64,000 nucleotides of DNA, taken from assembly GCF_002261215.1 (NCBI RefSeq), contig NZ_NEVS01000004.1, forward strand, positions 1,674,001 to 1,738,000, in the 5' to 3' direction. Below, one piece after another: positions 17,467 to 26,331 of this stretch. Source of the DNA: Bordetella genomosp. 11 (GTDB lineage Bacteria; Pseudomonadota; Gammaproteobacteria; Burkholderiales; Burkholderiaceae_B). The stretch's first letter is position 1; the number at the start of each line of letters is the position of its first letter. The notes below the pieces were generated by a model, which had not been told where the DNA came from, ran no database searches, and saw nothing but the letters and a program-made list of their open reading frames with translations. Both the position numbers and the translations under genes were made by a program.

Positions 17467-17500
17467 CGGCGTGGTGTCCCATCCGTATATCCGCGACCGG
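17467..17500 (+). repeat. 34-bp exact copy of an internal lysR segment
   Basis: These 34 bases, 15 bases past the hipA stop, are identical to 19388-19421 inside the lysR gene at 18921-19814. They translate to GVVSHPYIRDR, the same peptide as in the regulator. After the match, TGGGCCAT follows here; in the gene the same octamer comes 19 bases later. It looks like a scrap of a duplicated and deleted lysR. Confidence 0.85.
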
Positions 17501-17540
17501 TGGGCCATGGAACAAGCGCCCGACGGCCGCCTGCCCCGAA

Positions 17541-18740
17541 TCAGCCGCCCCCGGCTTCCTGCATGTAGGAAACGCGTTGATCCAGCCATTCCTGCACAAT
17601 GGCATGGGCAGCCTTCGCTGCTTCATCCGGCGACAAGCCCCGTTGCGACTGCAGCCACTGTGCCGTCGCCTTTTCGGTCGCCGCCACCGCGGCCAACGCC
17701 TGGTCGCGCTGGGCTTGCGGCCAGCTATCGTTGTCGGTCCAGTCGCGGATCTGCTGCTCCGGGCTGTCGCCGGCAGCGTCCTTCGCCCCACCCTTGGGCG
17801 GCTTCAGGAAATCGCGCGGAGACACCGTAGCGCGCAGCGCCAGAATGTTCCACTGCGCAAAGCTCGAAAAACGCAATGTGCCCTGCTTCGGCGTCGCCTT
17901 GGCCAGCGCCGGATTGACCGCCTGCGCCAGCGTCTTCCAGGCGGGTTGTTCGAACAGGTCTCCTTGCGGACTGCAGATGGGCGCCGCGGCGTCCTGCGAA
18001 GATCCGTAGAACGGACCGAAGGCATCGTAGGCTTCGTCCTGGCGCGCGAAAATGAAGCAATGCACCGGCGCTCGCGGCGGTTCATAGCCCGCGCGCTCGA
18101 TATGCAGCCTGAGCATCGTCAGCACATAGATGCCGGAGTTCGCGCCCTTGTCCTTCTCCATGTCTTCCATGATGGCCGACACGTTGGGTTCATCGGCCAG
18201 CGCGGCCTGGGCGATTTTCAGGTTCTGCCGCGCTTCCGCGGCGGTAACCCCGGCGGCCGGCACGAATTTGTGCAGATAGAGCATCCAGGCCGCGCTCAAT
18301 CCCACATGGTAGCGGCGTAAGGCATTCGCGGCGGCCACAGGATCCGAGGGAATCTTCGCAAGCACCCGGTCCAGCGATGCCTGGGCGCGCTTCTTGGCGT
18401 CATCCAACTGGGCGATGCGCGTTTGCATCTGCCCTTTCAAGCAATCGTCCACCCCATTCGGCAGCGCAACGCAGGCATTGCGTGCCTTCAGCCATTCGAC
18501 CTGGTCGCGCCGCAAGGCGGCAGCGGCTTCGTCGGTCGAACTCGCCCGCGCGTCGGCATAGAGCAACCCCATGGACTGGTCCAGCCAGTCAAGGTTCCGG
18601 TCATCGCAGATCGCGTGCTCGACCTTGCCGGACGCCTTTTTGCAATCGAAGGATGCGGCTCGCGCGATGTTAGTCGTTCCCAGCGACAGCAGGACGCCAC
18701 TGAAGCACATACCGATAATGCCCACCAACCGTCCGTACAC
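17541..18740 (-). CDS. Secreted LprI-like (DUF1311) protein
   Basis: 399 residues with a signal peptide. The N-terminal domain after cleavage (ASFDCKKASGKVEHAICDDRNLDWLDQSMGLLYADA) is the LprI/DUF1311 pattern, where paired Cys and an acidic-aromatic helix recur; some relatives inhibit lysozyme. The remaining ~280 residues have extra Cys and no recognisable domain. A GTG at 18740 is taken as start because it has GGGAG upstream and gives a complete positively charged signal (VYGRLVGIIG...ARA); ATG 18710 is the alternative. Divergent from a lysR gene. Confidence 0.75.
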   Translation of the reverse strand: MYGRLVGIIGMCFSGVLLSLGTTNIARAASFDCKKASGKVEHAICDDRNLDWLDQSMGLLYADARASSTDEAAAALRRDQVEWLKARNACVALPNGVDDCLKGQMQTRIAQLDDAKKRAQASLDRVLAKIPSDPVAAANALRRYHVGLSAAWMLYLHKFVPAAGVTAAEARQNLKIAQAALADEPNVSAIMEDMEKDKGANSGIYVLTMLRLHIERAGYEPPRAPVHCFIFARQDEAYDAFGPFYGSSQDAAAPICSPQGDLFEQPAWKTLAQAVNPALAKATPKQGTLRFSSFAQWNILALRATVSPRDFLKPPKGGAKDAAGDSPEQQIRDWTDNDSWPQAQRDQALAAVAATEKATAQWLQSQRGLSPDEAAKAAHAIVQEWLDQRVSYMQEAGGG

Positions 18741-18920
18741 GATCGCTCCCGCGGTTTTTGGAAACAGGGATTGTACGCGCGGTGTGTGACCCAGGCCGGA
18801 GGGCTCCGCCCGCAAAGCGCGCGGAAACGCCCCCCGCGCGACGCGGTACGAAAACGCGGCGGCGGCTACACTGGTGCGCCTTGCCGGCCCATCGCCGGCA
18901 TATCGGTGGGGGAGCACAAC

Positions 18921-19814
18921 ATGAGCGGCCTGGACATACCAGCCCTGAAAATATTCGTCGCGGCGGTGGAGGAAAAAAGTCTGTCCAGGGCCGCCGAACG
19001 CCAAAGCCTTGTGACATCGGCAGCCAGCAAGCGGGTGGCCGACATGGAACGCCATCTGAACCGCGTGCTATTGCACCGGCACGGGCGCGGCGTGGAGCCG
19101 ACGCCCGCGGGCATGCTGCTTTACCAGCGCGCCAAGGCCATCCTGCGCAGCCTGCACCTGGCCGAAGCCGCGGTGGAGGGCTATGCCGTGGACGGCATGG
19201 CCAAGATACGCCTGGCGAGCCTGCCCTCGCCCATTCTCGTCATGCTGCCGTCGCAGATCGGCCGCTACCTGCGCGCGAACCCGCAAGTCAGCGTGGATCT
19301 ACTGGAATGCTATAGCGACGAAATCCCCCGCATGGTGGCGGAAGACCGGGCCGATATCGGCATCTATCACGGCCGCCACCCGGCGCCCGGCGTGGTGTCC
19401 CATCCGTATATCCGCGACCGGGTCGGCCTGGTGGTCCCGCTGGGCCATCCGCTGGCCGACCGCAAGGCGGTCCACCTGGAGGACGCCGTCGATTACGACC
19501 TGGTCGGTTATTTCCCGCGCCATTCCTACGACCAGTTCCTTGCCTATGTCGATCAGTCGGTGTCGCGGCCGCCGAACGTGCGGCTGCAAGTCTCGAACTT
19601 CGAGGCGCGCTGCCGCATGGTGCAGGAAGGCCTGGGCCTGGCGGTATTGCCCGAATCGATCGCCAGCAAATACCTGGTCGATATGGGCCTGGTATGGCTG
19701 CGGCTGGAGGACGACTGGGCCGAGCGGCAGTTGTATGTCTGCGTGCGGCACAACCGCGACCGCGACCAGGCGGTCGACGAACTGGTGGAAGTCCTGCGCG
19801 CCCCCGCGGCCTGA
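18921..19814 (+). CDS. LysR-family transcriptional regulator
   Basis: 297 residues from ATG 18921, with GGGGGAG upstream. N-terminal helix-turn-helix (IPALKIFVAAVEEKSLSRAAERQSLVTSAASKRVADME) and effector-binding domain. It belongs to the group with TSAASKR in the recognition helix. It is divergent from the LprI-like gene and converges with the Fe-alcohol dehydrogenase 14 bases away. Its codons 157-167 are duplicated as a 34-base fragment downstream of hipA. Confidence 0.92.
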   Translation: MSGLDIPALKIFVAAVEEKSLSRAAERQSLVTSAASKRVADMERHLNRVLLHRHGRGVEPTPAGMLLYQRAKAILRSLHLAEAAVEGYAVDGMAKIRLASLPSPILVMLPSQIGRYLRANPQVSVDLLECYSDEIPRMVAEDRADIGIYHGRHPAPGVVSHPYIRDRVGLVVPLGHPLADRKAVHLEDAVDYDLVGYFPRHSYDQFLAYVDQSVSRPPNVRLQVSNFEARCRMVQEGLGLAVLPESIASKYLVDMGLVWLRLEDDWAERQLYVCVRHNRDRDQAVDELVEVLRAPAA

Positions 19815-19828
19815 AAGCCGCGCGGCGC

Positions 19829-20944
19829 TCAGTACGCCGCCGCCAGCAAGTCGAGATAGTCCTGTTTGGCGAGCGGACGCGGGTTGGTCTTGTGGGCGTT
19901 GTCGGCGAGCGACGCATCGGCGATGGCATCGAAGATCGCGGGGTCCACGCCCAGCGCCTTCAGGCCCGAAGGCAGGCCGAGCCTTCTGTTCAAGTCCAGG
20001 AATACCCGTGCCAGGTCCGCGTCGTCCGCCAACCCCATGGCCTGGCGCAAGGCGGGCAATTTGCCGGCCAGCCACTCGCGGTTGTAGCCGATCACGTGCG
20101 GCAGCAGGATCGCGTTGAGCGTACCGTGATGATGGTTCAGCGCCCCCAATGCATGCGACATCGAGTGCACCGCGCCCAGTCCTTTCTGGAAGCAGATCGC
20201 GCCTTCCAGGGCGCCCATCATCATGTGCCAGCGGGCGTCGCGGTCGCTGCCGTCCGCGGTCACGCGTTCGATATTGGCGTACACCCGCTTCAGGCCGTCC
20301 AGCGCGATGGCATCGGCCGGCGGATTGACGACCGGGGAGCAGAAGGTTTCGACGCAGTGCGTCAGGGCATCCATGCCGGTCGCGGCCGTCATATAGCGCG
20401 GCAGTCCCAGCGTGAGTTCGGGATCGCAGATGGCGGCCTTCACCACATTGGGGCACCCCACGCCGGCCTTGATACCGTTACGGAAGATGATGACCGCGGA
20501 GCGGCCGACTTCGCTGCCGCTGCCCGACGTGGTGGGCAGCACGATCAGCGGCGGCGTGGCGGCTACCGGCCGTGGCTTGGGATGGCGGTTGCAGTATTCC
20601 CACAAGGGCGCGGGATCGCCGCACATCACGGCAATCGCCTTGGCCAGGTCCAGCGAGGCACCGCCGCCGATGGCGACGATGCCGTCGCAGCGTTCGCGGC
20701 CGAACATCGCATGGCCTGCCTCGACGGCGTCTTCGGTGGGATTGGCCGGCGTATCGTCGAAGACCGGCGCGTCGCCGGCCCCGCCCAAAGGCTCGATCGC
20801 CATGGCGAATACCCCGGCGGCGATCAGGCCCTTGTCGGTCACGAACAAGGGCCGCCGCACGCCGTTGCGCGCCAGCTCGCCGGGCAATTCGCGCCGGCTA
20901 CCGTAATCGAAATGCACTTTGGTCAGGAACTGTAGGATGGACAC
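19829..20944 (-). CDS. Iron-containing (group III) alcohol dehydrogenase
   Basis: 371 residues from a GTG preceded by AGAGG. NAD-binding GGGASLDLAKA (about 92-102), TTSGSGSEVG, and the metal-ligand region GMDALTHCVE with GAVHSMSHALG and NHHHGT. Oxidises an alcohol or reduces an aldehyde. Enzymes of this shape include 4-hydroxybutyrate dehydrogenase and maleylacetate reductase. The aldehyde dehydrogenase across the divergent promoter resembles succinate-semialdehyde dehydrogenase, which favours a 4-hydroxybutyrate-like route; this is inference. Last gene after a bug on the same strand. Confidence 0.9.
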   Translation of the reverse strand: MSILQFLTKVHFDYGSRRELPGELARNGVRRPLFVTDKGLIAAGVFAMAIEPLGGAGDAPVFDDTPANPTEDAVEAGHAMFGRERCDGIVAIGGGASLDLAKAIAVMCGDPAPLWEYCNRHPKPRPVAATPPLIVLPTTSGSGSEVGRSAVIIFRNGIKAGVGCPNVVKAAICDPELTLGLPRYMTAATGMDALTHCVETFCSPVVNPPADAIALDGLKRVYANIERVTADGSDRDARWHMMMGALEGAICFQKGLGAVHSMSHALGALNHHHGTLNAILLPHVIGYNREWLAGKLPALRQAMGLADDADLARVFLDLNRRLGLPSGLKALGVDPAIFDAIADASLADNAHKTNPRPLAKQDYLDLLAAAY

Positions 20945-21037
20945 GCGGACCTCTCACCGTAAATCGTGGAAACACAGGCAGGAACATGACGCGCAAGGGC
21001 GGCGCCACGGGCGCGGCGGCATGCCGCGGGCGGGGCG

Positions 21038-22021
21038 TCAGTTCAGCGCCAGGCCGGCCTTCTTGATCACCGCGTCCCATTCGCCGAGTTCCCTGTCGAT
21101 GCGCTGCTGGAACTGGGCCGGGCCTTCGGAAATGACCACCGATCCCAGCATGGTCGTCAGTTGTTCCCGCACCGCCGGGCGCGCGGCGATTTCCGCCAGG
21201 TCCGCATGGATCTTCTCGATCACCTTGGGCGGCGTGCCGGCCGGCGCCAGGAAGCCGTACCACGTCGCGATGTTGACGCCCTTCACGCCCAGTTCGTCGA
21301 GCGACGGCACATCGGGCAACTGCGGCACGCGCTTGTCATAGGTAATGGCCAGCGCGCGGATCTTGCCTGCCTTGATCTGCGGCAGCGCCGAACTGAGCGT
21401 CGCGAAGGACATATCCACCGTGCCGCCCATCAGGTCGGCGATTGCCGGCGCCGCGCCCTTGTACGGCACGTGCAGGATGGACGTATCGGTCTTCTGGCTG
21501 AACAGCACCCCCGCCAGATGGGGTGTCCCTCCATTGCCGGAAGACGCATACGTGAACTTGCCCGGGTTGCGCTTGAGCACCTCCAGGAATTCCTTGAAGT
21601 CCTTGGCCGGGAAATTGTTGCGAACCACCAGCACGTTGGGCGCCAGCGCCAGCAGCGCGATGGGCGCGAAATCCTTGGACGTGTCGAACTGCATGCCCTT
21701 GTACATCGCCGGATTCATCGTATGGTTGCCCAGCGCCACCAGCAGCGTATAGCCGTCGGGCGCTGCCTTGGCCACATAGCCGGTACCGATCAGGGCATTG
21801 GCGCCGGCCTTGTTCTCGATGACGACGGGCTGCCCCCATTTCTTGGAAAGCTCCTGGCCGAACAGCCGCGCGAAGGGGTCCGCCGAGCCGCCCGCCGGGA
21901 ATCCGACGATGACCGAAACCGGACGGTCGGGGTAGTCGGCCCATGCGGGGTGTGCCAGCGCCACGCCGGCAACGGCCGCCACGGCGGCAAAGAGGTGCTT
22001 GAGCTTGCGGATCGGGCCCAT
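21038..22021 (-). CDS. Bug family substrate-binding protein
   Basis: 327 residues with a Sec signal ending AHPAWA. Motifs: GFPAGGSADPFARL, VIENKAGANALIGT, APDGYTLLVA, HVPYKGAAPAIADLMGGTVD and DVPSLDELGVKG. ATG 22021 has GGAGA at good spacing. It is upstream of the Fe-alcohol dehydrogenase (93-base gap) and divergent from the aldehyde dehydrogenase, so its ligand may be the hydroxy acid or a precursor these enzymes oxidise. Confidence 0.93.
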   Translation of the reverse strand: MGPIRKLKHLFAAVAAVAGVALAHPAWADYPDRPVSVIVGFPAGGSADPFARLFGQELSKKWGQPVVIENKAGANALIGTGYVAKAAPDGYTLLVALGNHTMNPAMYKGMQFDTSKDFAPIALLALAPNVLVVRNNFPAKDFKEFLEVLKRNPGKFTYASSGNGGTPHLAGVLFSQKTDTSILHVPYKGAAPAIADLMGGTVDMSFATLSSALPQIKAGKIRALAITYDKRVPQLPDVPSLDELGVKGVNIATWYGFLAPAGTPPKVIEKIHADLAEIAARPAVREQLTTMLGSVVISEGPAQFQQRIDRELGEWDAVIKKAGLALN

Positions 22022-22347
22022 GAATGTCTCCATTTTGTTTTGTTTTCGGCGCCGCGTTGCGCCGGCTGCCGTGGCATCCGGCCTTGGACCGGATACCACG
22101 CAAGATTATGGCCATGCCACGGGCGGGCGCATTGAATTTTTGGAACATCGCAGTTCTCCGCCGGGCAAGGGTCCCGCCGCGGCACGCCCGCCTGCGTGCC
22201 GTCCCGCTATCCGGCCCGCGGCACCGCGGGGGGCCGGTTTTTCCAAACGAGAACGGTGGCGTTCCCAAAAAGAAATCGGCGCCGTCGCGCCGTTGCTACC
22301 ATAGCCCGTCGCATTCCAGGCGCCGCGAAACAACAGGAGACACAACG
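22022..22347. promoter_or_regulatory. Divergent promoter region with two mirrored dyads
   Basis: 326 bases without a gene. Two perfect GAAC-N6-GTTC dyads lie at 22143-22156 and 22251-22264, centres 108 bases apart. They face opposite ways with matching flanks: TTTTTGGAAC...GTTCTC on one side and, on the other strand, TTTTTGGGAAC...GTTCTC. One serves the bug/adh direction and the other the aldehyde dehydrogenase direction. Confidence 0.65.
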
Positions 22348-23775
22348 ATGTACGAACATCCGGCCCTTTACATCAACGGGCGCTTTATCGCCGCCGACGG
22401 GCGAACTACGCAGCCCGTGACGAATCCCGCCAATGGCGAAGTCCTGGGCCACCTGCCGCATGCCACCACGGAAGACCTGGACCAGGCGCTGGCCGCCGCG
22501 CGGAAGGCATTCGAGACCTGGAAACGCACCTCGCCCCTGGAACGGTCGGCCATCCTGCGCAAGGCCGGCGACCTGCTGCGCGAGCGTGTCGGCGAGATCG
22601 CCCGCAATATCTCCCTGGACCAGGGTAAACCCCTGTCCGAGGCACTGGCCGAAACCGATAAGAGCGCCGAACACGCCGATTGGCACGCGGAGGAAGGCCG
22701 CCGTATCTACGGCCGCGTGATCCCGCCGCGCCAGGCGGATGTGCGCCAGTTCGTGCAGCGCGAACCAGTGGGCGTGTGCGTGGCGTTCTCGCCCTGGAAT
22801 TTTCCGATCGGACAGGCTTCGCGCAAGGTCTTCGCGGCCCTGGGCAGCGGCTGCACGCTCATCATCAAAGGCCCGGAAGACAGCCCCAGCGGCGTCATCG
22901 CGCTGGTGCGTGCCCTGCACGACGCGGGCCTGCCGGCCGGCTGCCTGAACCTGGTGTGGGGCGTGCCGGCCGATATATCCGGCTACCTGATCCGCTCGCC
23001 CATCGTGCGCAAGGTGTCTTTCACCGGCTCCACCGTGGTGGGCAAGCAGGTGGCCGCGCTGGCGGCCAGCCACATGAAACGCATGACCATGGAGCTGGGC
23101 GGCCACGCGCCCGTCCTCGTGTTCGACGATGCCGATCTGGACCGGGCGGCCGACCTGCTGGCGCGATTCAAGATGCGCAATGCGGGGCAGGTCTGCATAT
23201 CCCCTTCGCGCTTCTTTGTGCAGCGCAAGGCCTACGATCGCTTCGTCGCGCGGTTCGTCGAGGTCACGCGCGCGCTGAAGGTGGGCGACGGCCTGGAGGA
23301 CGGCGTGGACATGGGGCCGCTGGTGCACGACCGCCGCGTCGCCGCGATGGAAGGCTTCATGGAAGACGTGCGGCAGCGCAAGGGCGAAGTGCTGACGGGC
23401 GGCGCCCGCATCGGTACGCGCGGATCGTTCTTCGCGCCGACCGTCGTCGCGGGCCTCGCGGCCGATGCGCGTTTGATGCATGAAGAACCCTTCGGCCCCA
23501 TCGCGCCCGTGGCGCCCTTCGATACGTTCGAGGACGGCATACGGCTGGCCAATGCCCTGCCGTATGGGCTGAGTTCCTACGTCTTCACGGAGTCGCTAAG
23601 GACGGCGACCCTGGCCTCCAATGCGCTGGAAGCCGGCATGGTGAACATCAATCACTATGGCAGCGGCGCGGCGGAAATGCCGTTCGGCGGCGTCAAGGAC
23701 AGCGGCATGGGCAGCGAAGGCGGCGCCGAGACCTTCGATGGCTATCTGGTCACCAAGTTCATTACCCATCGGTAG
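22348..23775 (+). CDS. NAD(P)-dependent aldehyde dehydrogenase, succinate-semialdehyde type
   Basis: 475 residues, starting at an ATG after AGGAGA. Catalytic C283 ([13 protein letters not shown]) and general base E249 (MELGGHAP); PWNFPIGQ and GSTVVGKQ are the cofactor and substrate loops. By length and motifs it falls with GabD/succinate-semialdehyde-type enzymes that oxidise an aldehyde to a carboxylate. Divergent from bug and Fe-alcohol dehydrogenase; together they could carry a hydroxy acid through its semialdehyde to a dicarboxylate. Confidence 0.92.
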   Translation: MYEHPALYINGRFIAADGRTTQPVTNPANGEVLGHLPHATTEDLDQALAAARKAFETWKRTSPLERSAILRKAGDLLRERVGEIARNISLDQGKPLSEALAETDKSAEHADWHAEEGRRIYGRVIPPRQADVRQFVQREPVGVCVAFSPWNFPIGQASRKVFAALGSGCTLIIKGPEDSPSGVIALVRALHDAGLPAGCLNLVWGVPADISGYLIRSPIVRKVSFTGSTVVGKQVAALAASHMKRMTMELGGHAPVLVFDDADLDRAADLLARFKMRNAGQVCISPSRFFVQRKAYDRFVARFVEVTRALKVGDGLEDGVDMGPLVHDRRVAAMEGFMEDVRQRKGEVLTGGARIGTRGSFFAPTVVAGLAADARLMHEEPFGPIAPVAPFDTFEDGIRLANALPYGLSSYVFTESLRTATLASNALEAGMVNINHYGSGAAEMPFGGVKDSGMGSEGGAETFDGYLVTKFITHR

Positions 23776-23801
23776 AAGGCAGGCGAAGCACCCGCGCCGT
23801 A

Positions 23802-24848
23802 TCAGCCGGCCTGCGGCTTGGTATCGCGGCGCGCGGCCCGGCGCGGCGCCAGGGATCGGGCCCATTCGTCCAGTTGCTTCTCCCTGGCTGCCAACTGCGC
23901 GGATAGGTCCCGAACCTGGCGCAGCAGATCGGCTTCGCGCCGCGCGGCGGCTGTTTCGTTCACGCCCGCGGCGGTCTCCGCCGCGTCCAGGCGCGCCGTC
24001 GTGGCGGCCAGTTCCTCGCGCAACGAAGTCTCCGTCCGCAACGCGCGGCGCAACTCGTTCTGCAGCTCCGCGGCCTGGGCCTGCGCTTCGCCACGCGCCT
24101 GCTCGGCCGCCTGCCTCTGCCGTTCCGCGCCCTGCCTTTCCTGTTCCGCGGCCTGCCGATCGCGGTCCGCCGCCTGCCGCGTGCGCTCCAGCTCGGCATT
24201 CAGTCGCTTGGTGAGCTGGCGCTCCGCATCCAGGTCATTCAACCATCTGCGTTCTTGCGCCGCATGCCTATCGTGCGCGTCGGCCAGCGACCGCGCCTGA
24301 TGCGTCTGCATATCGACGAGTTGGCCGCGCAAGGACTCGGCCTCGGCACGCGCCTGCGCAAGCGAATCGCGCGCCCCGGCCAGTTGCTGCTGTTCGGCCT
24401 GCAAGCGGACCGTGGCGGTGTAGGCGGCGTCCTGCGCCGCCACGACTTGTTCGCGCAATGCCTGCAAACCCAATTCCAGGTCGGCCTCGCGGGCCTGCAA
24501 GCGTTCCTGGCCCTGGTGGAGCTCTTCCTCCATGGCCGCCAGGCGATCGCGTTCCCTGGCCAGCTCGGCGGCCGCCTCGGACTGATGCGTCTCGGCTTGC
24601 CGCCGCGCCTGCTCGATCGCCGCGCGCCAGACTTCCTGCGCCAGTTTCGCCACCGGGTCCGGCAGCGTGGCGTCGCGGGCGCCGGCAAGGCGTTCGCCCA
24701 GGCCGGCAAACCAGGTGTTCAAAAAGCCAGTGATGGTATTGGGAGACCCGCGTCCCAGTTTCAGGCGGACGCGTTCGATGGTCGGGCGCTCGCCCTCGCG
24801 CAACAACGCGTCGGCGGCGCCGTGCACGTCCAGTTCGGTAATGGCCAT
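23802..24848 (-). CDS. KfrA-like DNA-binding coiled-coil protein
   Basis: 348 residues. The N-terminal ~115 residues match the KfrA DNA-binding domain (ADALLREGERPTIERVRLKLGRGSPNTITGFLNTWFAGLG). From about 90 to 335 it is an unbroken coiled coil rich in Ala, Glu, Arg and Gln, with tandem RQAAEQERQ-type heptads. KfrA proteins of plasmids bind operators in their own promoter and support segregation. Here the gene sits in chromosomal-looking DNA. ATG 24848 is preferred to an in-frame TTG two codons upstream. Confidence 0.85.
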   Translation of the reverse strand: MAITELDVHGAADALLREGERPTIERVRLKLGRGSPNTITGFLNTWFAGLGERLAGARDATLPDPVAKLAQEVWRAAIEQARRQAETHQSEAAAELARERDRLAAMEEELHQGQERLQAREADLELGLQALREQVVAAQDAAYTATVRLQAEQQQLAGARDSLAQARAEAESLRGQLVDMQTHQARSLADAHDRHAAQERRWLNDLDAERQLTKRLNAELERTRQAADRDRQAAEQERQGAERQRQAAEQARGEAQAQAAELQNELRRALRTETSLREELAATTARLDAAETAAGVNETAAARREADLLRQVRDLSAQLAAREKQLDEWARSLAPRRAARRDTKPQAG

Positions 24849-25290
24849 GGGCAATCTCTATGGGAAAACCGTACGTGGTGAAGGCGCCTCGGCGGTCCCT
24901 CGCCTGTCGGCGCATCTCCGGGCTGCATCACCAACGATAAGTTGCGATAAGGGATAGTTATCCAATCTAATTTATCGTCTGTACCGTTATATCTTACATC
25001 GTACGTAATATATCATACACTCGCTCGCGGAATCGTGGTGGGGCCACGGGAAAGCATCAGCGGAAAACGACGCCGTTCGTGCAGCGGGGCCGCCCATAGG
25101 CGGCGATGCTGGGGAAAATGGTTTGGGATGTCCCGGCGGCGGCCATCGGGCGGCGCATTGAGATCGGCCGGGCCCGGCAGCGCGCGGCGCGGAATGGGGG
25201 CGCACCGCGCACCGAGCGCCGATGCGGAATCGCGGTTGCCTTGGCCACCAGGCCAACCGCGAAGGACGGGTGCTCCGGATCCCCGGAGGA
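24849..25290. promoter_or_regulatory. kfrA upstream region: AT-rich operator block, then operon-end hairpins
   Basis: 442 bases without a convincing gene. 24935-25020 is abruptly AT-rich: CGATAAG twice 10 bases apart (24935 and 24945), a perfect dyad GGATA-GT-TATCC at 24952-24963, and the inverted core TTATCG near 24972. Helical phasing suggests cooperative binding, most likely by KfrA. From 25020 on the DNA is GC-rich, with no feature until the two hairpins at 25232-25288. Confidence 0.55.
25232..25288 (-). terminator. Two consecutive stem-loops after the beta-oxidation operon
   Basis: Just after the operon's last stop codon (on the minus strand) comes CTCCGG-4-CCGGAG (25273-25288). Then follows GCGGTTG...CAACCGC with an inner 5-base-pair extension (25232-25260). 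Neither is followed by a U-run, so they may be an end-stabilising or Rho-assisted terminator rather than an intrinsic one. Confidence 0.4.
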
Positions 25291-26331
25291 TTACTCCATC
25301 CCGCCCATCAGTACCTGACGAACGTCCCGTCCATGACGCGCGCCCACGGTCATCGCGCGTTTCAGAAACAGGCCCGCGTCGTGCTCATCCGCGAAACCGA
25401 TGGCGCCATGGAATTGGATGACTTCCTTCGTCACGCGCAGGGCGGACGCCGCGGCGCGGTGGTAGGCGGCCGCCGCCGCCCAGCCCTGCCGTGCCCCACC
25501 CCACGCCTGCGCGGCTTCGTGGACCAGGGCACGGGTGGCCTTGCCGTCCACATGACACATCGCGGCGCGATGCTGCAAGGCCTGGAAGCTGCCGACGGGC
25601 ACACCGAACTGCCGGCGCAGCCGCATGTATTCCAGCGCCAGCTCAAGCGCGGCTTCCGTCAGGCCGCTCAGATAGGCAGCGTCCAGCAGCCATAGCAGGT
25701 GATGGCCCTCCCGCCATGCGGCCGGACCGTGTGCCCGATCCAGCATGACAGGCGCGTCCCCCCAAGCGGACGCGCTGACCCGGATGTCGGCCAGCCCGGT
25801 CCCATCCACGGCCGGGCGCGTCTCGCATTGCGTTCCCGGCGCGCCCCTGGCGATCAGCCGGGCCTCGAAAGGGCTTTCGCATTCCGCGGCCAGCAGCCAA
25901 TGCGTCGCCCTTCCCGCGTCCGGGACCAGCGTGGCGCCGCGCGCCCCGTCTTCAGCCGCCGCCACCGGTGCCGGCACGGCAAGGATATTTCCGGCAAGCA
26001 CGTCCTCCAGGACCCGCCCTGGCGCATCGCCGGCCTGGGCCAGGATGGCCGCGACGGCAATGCCCGACGCCACCGGCGGCATCATCAACGCGCGCCCGGC
26101 CTCCTGGGCGACCACGACTGCCGCGGGCGCGGACAGGCCCAGGCCGCCCTGCTCTTCCCCCACGGCGATGCCGAACCAGCCCAGGGCGCCGATGTCTTTC
26201 CAGGCGGCCATATCCCACGCCGTACCGCCTTCCTGGACGGCACGCGCCGCCGCCGCGCCGCCCTGGCCGGCGGCGAAATGCGCGGCGCTCTCGCCTATCA
26301 TCCGCAGCTGCGCGGCGTATTCCCCGTTCAT
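25291..26331 (-). CDS. Acyl-CoA dehydrogenase, small partner subunit
   Basis: 346 residues, acyl-CoA dehydrogenase fold: N-terminal helices, a shortened middle beta domain (about 110-210) and C-terminal helices with RRQFGVPVGSFQALQHR and IQFHGAIGFADEHDAGLFLKRA. Shorter than a normal ~385-residue enzyme. It is encoded directly after a full-length relative with a 4-base overlap, the arrangement of alpha2beta2 enzymes such as the steroid side-chain FadE pairs. It probably makes one heteromeric dehydrogenase with that neighbour. Last gene of the operon. Confidence 0.88.
   Translation of the reverse strand: MNGEYAAQLRMIGESAAHFAAGQGGAAAARAVQEGGTAWDMAAWKDIGALGWFGIAVGEEQGGLGLSAPAAVVVAQEAGRALMMPPVASGIAVAAILAQAGDAPGRVLEDVLAGNILAVPAPVAAAEDGARGATLVPDAGRATHWLLAAECESPFEARLIARGAPGTQCETRPAVDGTGLADIRVSASAWGDAPVMLDRAHGPAAWREGHHLLWLLDAAYLSGLTEAALELALEYMRLRRQFGVPVGSFQALQHRAAMCHVDGKATRALVHEAAQAWGGARQGWAAAAAYHRAAASALRVTKEVIQFHGAIGFADEHDAGLFLKRAMTVGARHGRDVRQVLMGGME

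Noticed and set aside
24987..25256. A short minus-strand ORF in the kfrA upstream region
   Set aside because: Translation is Pro/Arg/Ser-rich with no domain-like pattern, and it starts inside the AT-rich operator block.
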